DNA of 64,000 nucleotides from assembly GCA_017979445.1 (NCBI GenBank), contig CM030704.1:10027658-10091657 (forward strand). Direction: 5' to 3'. The translations under genes and the position numbers were made by a program. How positions within the stretch are numbered: position 1 is the first letter of the stretch; the number at the start of each line of letters is the position of its first letter. This DNA is from Akebia trifoliata. Taxonomy: Eukaryota > Streptophyta > Magnoliopsida > Ranunculales > Lardizabalaceae. The notes beneath the pieces are model-generated. The model was not told the DNA's origin, made no database searches, and saw only the letters and a list, made by a program, of their open reading frames with translations. Below, piece after piece: positions 18,092 to 28,860 of the stretch.

Positions 18092-20554
18092 CTCTACTTG
18101 TTGACTTGGTGCTGTGGTTCGTTCTAACCGACTGGACTTACGACTCCAACTAGGAGGTGGACGTTTGAGTTTGGGCGCAATGATAATCCTGAAAACCCCA
18201 TCAAAGGTGGATTACTAGTTATAGATCCTAGAGTAGATTTTTAATAAATAGAAGTTTCTCTTGATAGCATGGGTTAAGTTAACCCCTAGATTCAAAATCT
18301 CTAACCAATGAAATATTTTGATCAAGAAATATTACATGAATATAATTTATAGATATTGTTAAGTATGAAATATTCAGTCCATTGAATTAAACTGGCCGAT
18401 GCACGATGATTGGGACTATGTACCCATTTGAGTTTGGGTCGGTTCGACCCAATGGATCTGAATATTCCACTTGCATCATTTCATCCAATATTTTTAAGCC
18501 AATTAGTTCAACCAATTCATCTGTTGATCCCTAAGATCCATTTACCAATTGACCTAATTGGTTTAACTTGATATTGACCAGTATGTTTCACCAATTAAGT
18601 TTATTGGGTTGGACCGATATTGCGGATTTGATTGGAGCGGTGTGGACCGGTCCACCCACTTACCTTTTGGTTGGATTAAATAGAGCAACCCGGGAACACC
18701 CACGATAAGTTCGAGTCGTGACCTACAGGGAAGGTTTCTAGACTCTAGGCTTACTACATGCAATGCATTTTTATTTGACCACCCTTGCCCAAGCACACCT
18801 ATATACCTTTCGATACGTGGTGACTTAGTTTGATATACCGTATAGGTGATAATCTAAACCTCAATTCACTTCTTGAAGCCAAAAACAGCCAGTTTGATCT
18901 CCAGTTGAGAGGTGGCGCACAATGCTGAGCAAGGGCCCACTTAAATACCTCTCGTCTAGAATAGACGTAATCTATCCCCCTCGTACAGTAGGATACAGCG
19001 GGGCAAGATCTTGCTCAGACACCGATTTTGACCAAGAAGTGCAATTGATATACTTAGATTATCTTTTATACCTACGGGTACGAATCAAGAGTTGTAGCTT
19101 TCATAAATGGTTTGCCATCCCACGAGGGGACCGACCACGTATTAGTACTATGTTGGTAATCGGGACATGTGACTGTGTGGCTACAATAGGTCAAAGGCTC
19201 AGGTCGCTCCAGCCTGGGTGCATCAATATATCTCTCAGAATCACCTGATCAGACGGTATTGATACCCCAGTTTGATATACCCTAAGGTACGTGACTGGAG
19301 TTATGGTTTTCATGAATGACGTCGTATCTCCGAAGAGACCGGGCCACGCACTAGTGCCACGTTGGCTAAATGGGATGTGTAAGTGAGTAGAACAGTAAAC
19401 GTGCATGTGGTGTGTGCAAAGCAGGGTGGGGTGTGCCCGGGGCCTTTTTCAAACAAATGGGCCTATGGGCCCAATCAAAATAATCATACATTGGGTTACA
19501 CGAATATTAAAAAAAATCATTCGAATCATGTGAATATTCAATCAAGATCAACATAATTCCAATCACACGAATATTTAATCGAGATTAACACTAATCGAAT
19601 CACATGATTGAAAATAAATATATCAAGCATATATCCATGTTAAAAGCAAACATTTAATCCGAAATATTTATTCTTGTATTTCAATCAAGGGTTACTTGAG
19701 TGACCTTAAATAAATTGAGATTTAGGAGAATTTCAAATTAAGGATAAGGTGGTAATTGTTGGAACACATAGTGGTTTTACAAAAATTGACCAACTAATTT
19801 TACTACTTTTTTTAAAATGGATTTAAAACTAAAGAAAAAAAAAATACCAATTTAAAATGGCCAAAAATCCAACCTATAAACCGACTTTTTTATTAAAGAA
19901 AAAAAAAACTAACACACCCCAAATCGACTTTCATGTGGAAATTCCTTAATTATAAATTAACAAATGGCGTAGAAAATCCAATTTTAAACTTTGATTGCGA
20001 AAATCCTCATTTTTTTATTTTGATGTTTGATCGAACATGTGTTCTAATTAGTGCCAATGATGGAATAAAGATTCCACGTGTTCAATAGGATTTGGAGTCC
20101 ATGCTAAGAATTTCGTGAAATGTATTCTTGATAATTTAAGCGGACTGATTTCGGGTTAAAAATAAAATAGAACAAAAATCAACACCCCCAATTTTTCACT
20201 ACTAAGTAATTAAAAAAAAATTAGCCAAGTGAAAAAACACGCATTATTTTGATTTTTTTTCTAAAAAAAAATGTCCCCACATTTAAATCTTGTAAATTAG
20301 AATTGCAACTTCATCGGATGGTTCCAATTTTGCAATCAGCACCTTCGGAATTCAATCCAAATCATCAATGAAGTCTATATCCTAATAACTTCATAAACAT
20401 CGATGAATACACCAAACAAATCAACAGGTTCAGCTTGGGGAAAAAAAAGATTCGTCGAAAACTCAAACCGAAACGAATGTTCACCACTATAAATCAAACG
20501 ATTTGGTGATTCGGTCGAACTAGATACACAGAAAAAATCAATTTGTAACAATGG
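18092..20554 (-). other. Tat-1 5' leader, noncoding
   Basis: Leader between the 92-bp array and gag, with no supported gene. Blocks at 18105-18215, 18685-18800 and 19190-19260 match the Tat-2 leader (47020-47130, 47740-47880, 48180-48248). Within it, 19025-19190 and 19260-19385 are diverged copies of each other, both with GATATACC and a GGGACATGTG-like segment. Long leaders before gag are usual in Ogre-type elements. Confidence 0.72.
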
Positions 20555-21290
20555 GACCATATGAACCAGCGTTGTAAGAAGATGATGTGGGTTTAAAAAA
20601 TCGATTTTTTTTATGTTAATCTACGCTGATTTTAATCGGCTGATCAGAGACCATATGAACCAGCATTGTAAGAAGGTGATGTGGGTTTAAAAAATCAATT
20701 TTTTATGTTGATCTTCGCTGATTTTAATCGGCTGAACAGAGACCATATGAACCATCGTTTTAAGAGGATGATGTGGGTTAAAAATTCAATTTTTTTATGT
20801 TAATCTTCGCTGATTTTAATCGGCTGATCAGAGACCATATGAACCAGCGTTTTAAGAGGATGATGTGGGTTAAAAAATCGATTTTTTATATTGATCTTCA
20901 CTTATTTTAATCGGCTGAACAGAGACCATATGAACCAGCGTTTTAAGAGGATGATGTGGGTTAAAAAGTCTATTTTTTTTATGTTAATCTTCGCTGATTT
21001 TAATCGACTGATCAGAGACCATATGAACCAGCGTTTTAAGAGGATGATGTGGGTTAAAAAATCGATTTTTTATATTGATCTTCGTTGATTTGAATCGACT
21101 TAACAGAGACCATATGAACCAGCGTTTTAAGAGGATGATGTGGGTTAAAAAATTGATTTTTTATATTGATCTTCGCTGATTTCAATCGGCTGAACAGAGA
21201 CCATATGAACCAGTGTTTTAAGAGGATGATGTGGGTTAAAAAATCGATTTTTTATATTGATCTTCGCTGATTTCAATCGGCTAAACAGAG
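20555..21290 (-). repeat. 91-94 bp tandem array in the Tat-1 5' leader
   Basis: GACCATATGAACC recurs at 20555, 20649, 20741, 20833, 20924, 21017, 21108 and 21199: eight units with 91-94 base spacing. Units include GAGGATGATGTGGGTTAAAA and CGCTGATTTTAATCGGCTGA. Neighbouring units are very similar, pointing to recent expansion. No counterpart is seen in the Tat-2 leader. Confidence 0.93.
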
Positions 21291-22008
21291 AGACCGAATC
21301 AGTCTCTCTATGAACCAACGTGTTCTTTTGGAGAAGACGATGTGAAAATATAAAAAATTAGATTTTAGTCATCGCACACCAACACATCCATGCTGTTAGT
21401 GGGTGGGAAAATAAATAGAAAAAACTAAACACTAGGGGCACCCAAAAATTCCAGCAACTTGTGTGATTAACAGAACCTAAAAAAAAAACTCTTTTTTTTT
21501 TTGAAACTTTTTTTTTCTTTCTTGCTGTCAATGGACAGTACTACCTTTAGAAAAAATAAGTTTATTTTACTTAAAAAACAAGTTAAATACATACTCTTTT
21601 TCTTTTTTTTTTTTTTAAAAATTTTAAACAAAAACTAAGAAAATAAAATGCTATCCATTGATCAATTTCCTACACCCTAAAAATAAAAAATAAATAAAAA
21701 GAAAACCTACACACGTAAAAGAATCACGCATCATGATCCACCAATTATCATACTATCTCCAATAAAACCAATCATTCTAAAACCCTTCATTATTTAGGGT
21801 CACGTTCGATAACCCTTGATTGACTCACAAGAACAGTATGTCGAAATCAAATATTTAAAATCAAAACACATGCTCAATAATCGAAAAATAAAATAAGGTA
21901 AAAAGTAACAAAAAACATAATAAACAAATAAACAAAGGAATGTTAAAAAATCTAGGTTATTTTAGCGATACTCCCATACTTGGGGTTTTTCATGTTTGAT
22001 CCTCAATG
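21291..22008 (-). other. Tat-1 5' leader next to the primer site, A/T-rich
   Basis: Noncoding, with many A and T homopolymers. No frame or repeat of note. Confidence 0.6.
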
Positions 22009-22026
22009 TCCCCAGTGGAGTCGCCA
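22009..22026 (-). other. Primer-binding site of Tat-1 (Arg-tRNA type)
   Basis: Sense TGGCGACTCCACTGGGGA, one base from the LTR end. It resembles the TGGCGACTC-type primer site reported for Ogre/Tat elements, assigned there to tRNA-Arg. The tRNA identity is from memory of the family, not tested here. Confidence 0.75.
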
Positions 22027-22629
22027 CTGAAAGCGCCCTCGATCCGCGGGGTGTGCGAATCCCCTTTTGACCCTTGAGGTTTGGGAGTCGCCACCTAGTT
22101 ATTACGGTCTAGGAACCGATCAATGACTCTAAGCGGATAAAAAACTAATCTAGAACCGAAAAAAGCTGAATTTGAGAATCATGTTACTGGGTTGGAAGGT
22201 GTTAGGTACCAACCCCGCCCGACCAAAGCCGGTCTCTACTAACTTCCCAAATAAATTACATTGCTAAAAACCTAGATAAAAATAAATAAAAAAGTTATAC
22301 CTTTCCGATGGCAAGGACTTTGTTCCCTCAGATCCAACAAAAATAGTTCCTTGTACCGTACTTCTTGCTTCGTTCTGTCTTCGGATTTGATTTTCAATCT
22401 CTGAGGCGAAGTATCTCTTCTTTCTTGGATCTGAATTCTTCGAGTTTGTTAATGGATTTTGAGGTGTTTTTGGAGGACTTTTAGATGTTTTCTAGGCTAA
22501 AATCGAAGGAGGGATGTTAGGTAAGGAGTTGGGACTCCAAAACTAGGGTTTATGGGAGGCTATGGGGGCTTCTAAACCTATTTCTCTTAGGGTTTACGAT
22601 TTTATACGAAAATAGGGTGTGATCACCTC

Positions 22630-22640
22630 TATTTATAGAT
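22630..22640 (-). promoter_or_regulatory. TATA box in Tat-1 5' LTR
   Basis: Sense CTATAAATAG, conserved at the same place in Tat-2 (near 43649) and, as TTATAAATAG, in Tat-3 (near 48847). Confidence 0.65.
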
Positions 22641-22679
22641 TTTTTTAGGGGTTGATTTTGATAGAGTTAGTGTTTAATT

Positions 22680-22990
22680 AGAGTTCTTTTAATTAGAGTT
22701 GTGTTTTAGTTAGAATTGTTTTAGGTAGAATTGTGTTTTAATTAGAATTGTTTTAGGTGGAGTTGTGTTTTAATTAGAACTCTATTAGATAGAGTTATTA
22801 TTTAATTAGAATCCTATTATAATTTTGACTTTTGGTCTTATTTGATTGACTTTTAATATTTTGACTTTAGTCTTAATTGATTGACTTTTAATATCTTGAC
22901 TTCAGTCTTGCTTAATTGACTTTAATTTTGACTTTAGTCTCACTTGTTTGACTTTAATACCTTGACCTTAGTCTTGTTTGATTGGCTTTA
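22680..22990 (-). repeat. Degenerate short tandem repeats inside Tat-1 5' LTR
   Basis: 22680-22800 repeats TTAGAATTGTTTTAGGTRGA-like units; 22840-22990 repeats TTGACTTTAGTCTTACTTGA-like units of about 35-42 bases. A related array with about 60-base units occurs in the Tat-3 LTR (48900-49160). It is absent from the Tat-1 3' LTR because of the deletion there. Confidence 0.75.
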
Positions 22991-23772
22991 AATTTTTGGA
23001 GAACCCCCCTCTATCATATCTTTAATTCTTTGGACCCCCAAATGGAGGGGTCCTTAAAGAAATATCTCACGAACCCTCAACAATTTTACTTGAAAGTCCG
23101 ATTGATCGATTTTTTTAATTCAAAATTTTAAATTAATTTCATTAATGTTTCAATTTAATTATTTAATGTTTTATTTATTAATTTCAAAAATTTTAATTAT
23201 GAAAATGGTGAAATTACCATTTTGCCCCTGGAGAGGACTTTTCACGTTTTAAGTTGGTTTTTAATGTTTTAGGATGTTTTAGAATCAATTTTTTCGTAAG
23301 GAATTCAATGGAAATATTAGTTTGTGTCATTTATGAATTTTTTTTTGTGAAATGGTCATAAACTTTATGAGGGGCATTTTCGTAATTTTATTAAATTTTG
23401 TTAAAATTGGCGAAATGATTTATTTGGTTTCTATTTGTTGTTTTATGTGTTTGAATGAGTTTTTCTAATCATAACGTAGGCTCTAGGGTTGTTTTGAAGT
23501 TAGGGGTATTTTGGTAATTTTATCAATTTTTAGTGATTTTTATCGTAAAGCTTCTTTTTGTCTACAAGATGATGATTTCTATGTTTCTGGGGTCGTATTT
23601 TCCTAGCGTAGCGTGGTTTCTAATGTTTTGTAGTTCGAGATACCTCATCCAGATTTCTGAAACATATCTGGTAACCAAGTAAAGCAATGGAAATAACATC
23701 CATCATTGGGAATCATTGCGATCGGGTTGACAAGTTCATTAATCAGGCGAGTGCAAAAATGGGGTGTCTACA

Positions 23773-24622
23773 CTCCTTAGATCGGAAACTTTAGTAAATG
23801 AAATCACATGAGAGACATAAACAAAGTAGAATTCTTTGAAAACTTCCTACTACCAATTAGCTAGTTTAAACATATTTTATCTTGATCTAATCTAAGCATA
23901 AAGTATCTATATTAAGAATAAAAGGTGCAAGAAATTTTAAAGAGAACTTATAAGCATTTTAATTAAAAGAAAAACATGAAATTAGAAACAACACAAGAAC
24001 TTGCTCTAGGCTTTTCCATTCTTCAATGGAGGGGAGCTTAGCCTAATGTCATTGCAAGAGAGGGAATAAAAGAGATGAAAGAACTTTTCTTCATTTCATA
24101 GAGAAACTTACAAATTCTTCTTCTTTTACATCTTACAATACTATTTAGCCAAAAGAAAATAACTAGAAGATAAAAATACAAACAATAAGAGAATAGGCTA
24201 AGAGCCTTAGATTAAAGGAGTCTTGGATAAGAGAACCAAAAGGGACCCTTTCTCTAGAGATTGAGGTTCTATTTATAATGAAAAATATGTGTAGAAGAGT
24301 CTAAAAGTAGCCTCCACTTTTCTTTACACAAAAATACAAAAGAGGAGAATATGAGTTAAGGATTAGGGCATTCCAAAGTGGGCCCAAATGCTTTTGTCTT
24401 GAGATTTTGATTATAAAATATTGATTTTTTGCACAAGAAATGCACGTAATTAGATTTATCTAGTAAATGAATTTATTTATTTATAATTAAGCCTAATTAA
24501 CATGCAACATAGTGTTTCGAGGCTTATCATGATTATTGTCTTAATATGGATAAATAGGAACAAAAATCAAGATAAATATCTGAAAAACGTACATATAATT
24601 GAGTGTTTCAAGATACTCATCA
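23773..24622 (-). repeat. Athila-2 3' LTR, inner part
   Basis: Continues the LTR interrupted at 11508. It begins with the CTCCT duplication and ends ACTCATCA at 24622 next to the polypurine tract (24623-24636, sense TAAGTTTGGGGGTG). Confidence 0.92.
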
Positions 24623-24636
24623 CACCCCCAAACTTA

Positions 24637-25885
24637 CCTTTTTCTAGTCCCTAGAAAATAAAACTGCTACTTTCGCAGGCACCTCAATAGTATTTAGTGA
24701 ATGCAACAAGTCCTTGAACCGCCAGGTTACCCCTAGTGGATGAGTTTGACTCATGAGGGTTTGCAGAAAATATACCCACAAAATTGAAAATAACTTTGAA
24801 GTAAAAATAGTCAAAATCAAAACATATATTAAAAAGCACAAGTTTATTTTTGGTTTTGTCAATCAATTGGAATTAATGCTTGGTATAGAGTCCTAACCCT
24901 TATTTCTCTATGTCAAAATTTAGACTTAAATTGACCTTTGAGCGACAGTAGTTCTAACTCAGAAATTTAAGAGATTCGATTTCATATAATGAGTTTTAAC
25001 TTTCTAACTACTCAAGAATAGCTGGAGTAACTTAGGGTTTAATTCTAAATTTAGCATCCTATCTGGGGTAGTGAGAAGTGTGGACATTCACTTTAATATC
25101 TCTAAGGGGTTTTATCTGTGATATTCCAGTATATTCACATTTTTACACTTGATGGCTTTCACCTTACTGAAAATTTACATAAGCTTTTGGATATTTGATT
25201 TTTTTTTTGAGGTCTTTTTTTTTATTACTTCTTCACTCTTTTTCTAAGAAAAGTAGGCAGTCCTTTTCAAGGTACCCAGTATAATTCAATGGTTGTTGTA
25301 CAAGGTGTATACAATCCAGTTCTATTTTTCTTCTAATCAGCCAACCAATTGAATAAGGAAGTCAAAGTTCATCAAACCTATTTTTTCCTTAAACTCTAGG
25401 TAGAAAGAAGGTAACAAGCTCTCTTAATACAATCTGGACTCTTGGTAACCATATTAGAAGTGACTATAAATCAAAAGATAACTTTGCTCTAACTTTTGTC
25501 TAAGAGAAATACAAATGGGGACTTTAGATCATAGCTTCCAATGAAAGATGGATTAAATATTTTTAACTAAGTGCTTAAAGATACAAGCTAAGATTTTGAG
25601 CAAAATATAACAAAGTCGCCAACAAAATTTTTTTCTGAAAGAAGAAAATAATAAGTGAAAATCCGACCCATATACCCCCAAACTTAAACAGTATATTGTC
25701 CTCAATATTTCAACATATACATGCAAAGGTAAAATTGAAATTGACAAAATGAAATAAAGTGGGTTAGAAAGCACCTGAGAAAGACCTTACAATCCTATTG
25801 ATATTTAACACAAAGTCCCTTGAAGTGCATGGGTTGCCTCCTAGAAACTCTAAGTTTAACGTCTTTAGCTAAACGAAAACTTTGT
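24637..25885 (-). other. Athila-2 noncoding region between pol and 3' LTR
   Basis: Aligns with 6373-7660 of Athila-1. No gene is supported; the open frames here are short and not shared by the sister copies. Confidence 0.75.
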
Positions 25886-28860
25886 TAACTTTGATAGACG
25901 GGGTCATCAAGGAGAAGAACTTCCTCCTGCAGAACATACTCGAGAAAATGTTAGAGACGTTGGCCATTCACTTTGAAAGTGGATCCATCATTATTATTAA
26001 GGACTTCAACAGCACCATGGGGGTAGACTGTTTGGATAATATATGGGCCAGTCCATCGAGATTTGAGTTTTCTTGAAAAAAGGTGGAGTCTATTATCATA
26101 CAACAAACTCTTTGATTGGGAATGAAATTTTTTCTAAGAATGTGCCTATCATGAAATAATTTGGTATATTCTTTGTACCTTTTGGCACAGTCATACGAGT
26201 CATTTCTAATTTCTTTTAACTCGCCTAGTTGTAACTTTTGCTTCTCACCGACTTTATCAAAATCAAAGTTAAGGCGTTTGATCGTCCAATACGCGCGTTG
26301 CTCAAGTTCTACAAGGAGAAGACAGGCCTTGCAAAAAACTCACTGGTAGGGAGATATCCCTATGGGTGTCTTGAATGCAGTCCTATAGGCCTATAGTGAA
26401 TCATTCAATCTCAAAGACCAATTTTTCCTTGAAGGATTGACTATTTTTTTTTAAGATACTCTTTATTTCCCTGTTAGAAATCTCCACTTGCCCACTTGTT
26501 TGTGGATGGTAAGGTGTGGCAACCTTATGCGTTATGAGGTATTTCTTCATCAACGCAGCAAATATTTTATTGCAAAAATGCGAACCACCATTACTTATGA
26601 TAGTTCGCAGAGTATCGAATCTTGAAAAAATTGCCTCCTTGATAAATTTTATCACAATCTTGTGATTGTTAGTTCTACATGCCACAACTTCGACCCATTT
26701 TGATACATAGTCAACGACAACTAGGATGTATTGGTAACCTTGGGAGATAGGAAAGGGTCCCATGAAGTCTATACCCTACACGTCAAAATTTTCATTGATT
26801 GGGATAGGCTTTTGAGACATTTCATTTCTTTTGGAGATTTTTCTTAATCTCTGACATTTATCACAAGATTTGCTAAACTCGTGGGCATCACAAAAAATAC
26901 TAGGCCAGAAAAAACCACATTGTAAGATTTTCATAGCGGTCTTCTTACCACTGAAGTGCCCTCCGCAGGCATGATTATGTCAAAACTCTAGGATATTGAC
27001 TTGTTCATAGGTTGGAATACAACATCTAATGATTTGATCAGGAAAATACTTAAATAATTATGGCTTATCCCAGAAATACCATTTTATTTTTGACAGAAGA
27101 CGGAGTTTCTCTTGACTAGTCATTTCGATTGGGAATTGACCTGTAACTAGGTAGTTGACAATGTCCGCATACCATGGAGCGTTGGCTTGAGAGATTTGCA
27201 TAAGTTGTTCATCGGGAAAGCACTCAGAGATGGGTAAGGACTCCTCAGATGGTTTGTTAACTATCCTAGACAAGTGATCAACTACGACATTTTCTACCCC
27301 CTTTTTGTCTTGGATCTCGAGATCAATCTCTTGTAGAAGTAGAATCCAACGGATTAACCTTGCTTTAACATCTTTCTTTGATAGAAGGTACTTCAATACT
27401 GTGTGGTCTGTGTAGATCATGACTTTAGATCTTATGAGGTAAGGGCATAATTTTTCAACGGCATAGACCACTGCTAGCATTTCCTTCTCTGTTGTAGAGT
27501 AGTTAAGCTGAGCATCGTTAAGGGTTTTACTAGCATATTGGATAACATGAGGTTGTTTTTTGATTCGTTGACCCAAAACAGCGTTTATTGCATAATCTGA
27601 AGTGTCGCACATAACTTTGAATAGAATGCTCCAGTTTGGAGGTTGAATAATGGGTGCCGAGGTTAATTCGGAATTGAGCTTGTTGAACACAGAGAGACAC
27701 GACTCTGAAAAGTCGAAAGGAACATCCTTTCCTAATAGCTCACATAAAGGTTTCGAGATTTTTTTGAAATCTTTAATGAATTTACGACTATTATTGCACG
27801 ACATGATACACAAGGAGGTCGAGGTCTACGTGGATGACATGATAGTGAAATCCAAAGAACGATCGGGACACGTCGCTGCACTAGAGAAGTTTCTTACAAG
27901 GATCCAAAAATACCAGTTACTCCTTAACCCTCAAAAATGTGCCTTTTCGGGTTTTTGACTTAGCGGGCTTCTATTTTTTTCTTGATGATCCTAGGAATAA
28001 CCTAATTTCTTTGAGCATTCTAGGAGGTGGTAATTTTTTGACTAGACCTACCTTTACCTTATCTACCTCAATCCTCTTAGCAGAAACAATATGCCCTAGC
28101 ACAATCCCCGATGTTACCATGAAATGACATTTTTTCCAATTGAGGACTAGATTGACTTCTTTGCAAAGTACAAGGACCAAAGTTAAGTGATGGAGACATT
28201 CCTCAAAACTTGGTCTGAAAACTGAAAAATCTTCTATGAACACTTTGAGATATCTTTCTAGCATGTCGAAAAATATACTCATCATGCACCATTAAAAAGT
28301 AGTGGGTGCATTGCACAATCCAAAAGACATGCGACGATATGTAAAAATTCCAAAGGGGTAGGTAAAAGTTATTTTCTCTTGATCGATTGAAGGAACATAT
28401 ATCTAGTTGTACCCGAAATAACCATCTAAGAAGCAATAGTAAGAATGTCCTACTAGACGCTTTAACATTTGATCAATGAAAGGTAAGGGGAAATGATCCT
28501 TAGGAGTCATCGAGTTGAGTTTCCTATAATTGATACACACTCTCCATCCATTTTAGACTCGAGTGGCATTAATTCATTGTCTTGGTTTACTACCACAGTG
28601 ATACCAGATTTCTTAGGAACTACTTGTATAGGACTCACCCAACGACTATCAGAGATAGGATAGATAATACCCGTATCTAACAATTTCATCACTTCCAACC
28701 GAATCACATCTTTCATGACAAGATTTAGCCGTCTCTGAGGTTCTAAGGAAGGCTAGCGAAATCTTCTAAACGAATATGGTGCATCACCACAAATGGAATA
28801 ATTCCCTTTATGTCAACTAGGCTCAAATCAATAACTTTTTGATGTTCTCTTAATACTCCT
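25886..28860 (-). pseudogene. Athila-2 RT-RNase H-integrase, degenerate
   Basis: Homologous to Athila-1 pol. Recognisable on the minus strand: integrase core ([29 protein letters not shown] with the catalytic Asp changed to Asn, [12 protein letters not shown]) at 26401-26763; RNase H ([42 protein letters not shown]) at 27058-27780; RT N-terminal half ([16 protein letters not shown]) at 28507-28716. Stops and frameshifts separate them, and a 202-base foreign insertion (27788-27989) splits RT from RNase H. Not functional. Confidence 0.9.
27788..27989 (+). other. 202-bp patchwork insertion: Tat RT fragment joined to Tat 3' UTR fragment
   Basis: Compared with 54841-54890 of Athila-3, a foreign 202-base block replaces about 15 bases. 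Its first part encodes, on the + strand, a Tat/Ogre-type RT piece with the catalytic motif [14 protein letters not shown] and LLNPQKCAF. At CCTTTTCGG it switches to GACTTAGCGGGCTTC, one arm of the 3' UTR hairpin repeat of Tat elements, in antisense orientation relative to the RT. No target duplication or element ends are present. This looks like filler DNA copied during break repair rather than transposition. Confidence 0.8.

Larger units (their letters stand above)
11509..23772 (-). mobile_element. Tat-1: non-autonomous Tat/Ogre-like element with intact gag
   Basis: About 12.3 kb, bounded by CTCCT duplications and by LTRs with sense ends TGTAGACACCCC and TTTCA. Sense order: 5' LTR 22028-23772, primer site TGGCGACTCCACTGGGGA, long leader with a 92-bp array, gag 16607-18091, a short pol remnant lacking RT and RNase H, a 3' untranslated region with hairpin repeats and a 53-bp-class minisatellite, polypurine tract, 3' LTR 11509-12485. 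Large size, Arg-tRNA-like primer site and 3' minisatellites are known traits of Tat/Ogre elements. The LTRs are near identical where both exist, so it is fairly young. Confidence 0.92.
22028..23772 (-). repeat. 5' LTR of Tat-1
   Basis: 1,745 bases, sense TGTAGACACCCC to CTTTCA. Sense CTATAAATAG at about 22630-22640 is a likely TATA box. The U3 part carries two short degenerate arrays at 22680-22990. The right flank CTCCT is the target duplication. The complete sequence allows the deletion in the 3' LTR to be mapped. Confidence 0.92.

Noticed and set aside
18922..19406. Short frames on both strands of the Tat-1 leader
   Set aside because: Not conserved as protein in the matching Tat-2 leader (47880-48248); only nucleotide similarity is shared.
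20891..21088. 65-codon frame with an internal repeated peptide
   Set aside because: A by-product of the 92-bp tandem array; antisense to the element and not kept in all units.
27650..27958. 102-codon plus-strand frame
   Set aside because: It fuses antisense Athila RNase H with the inserted Tat RT fragment. Only the 27788-27989 insert is meaningful.
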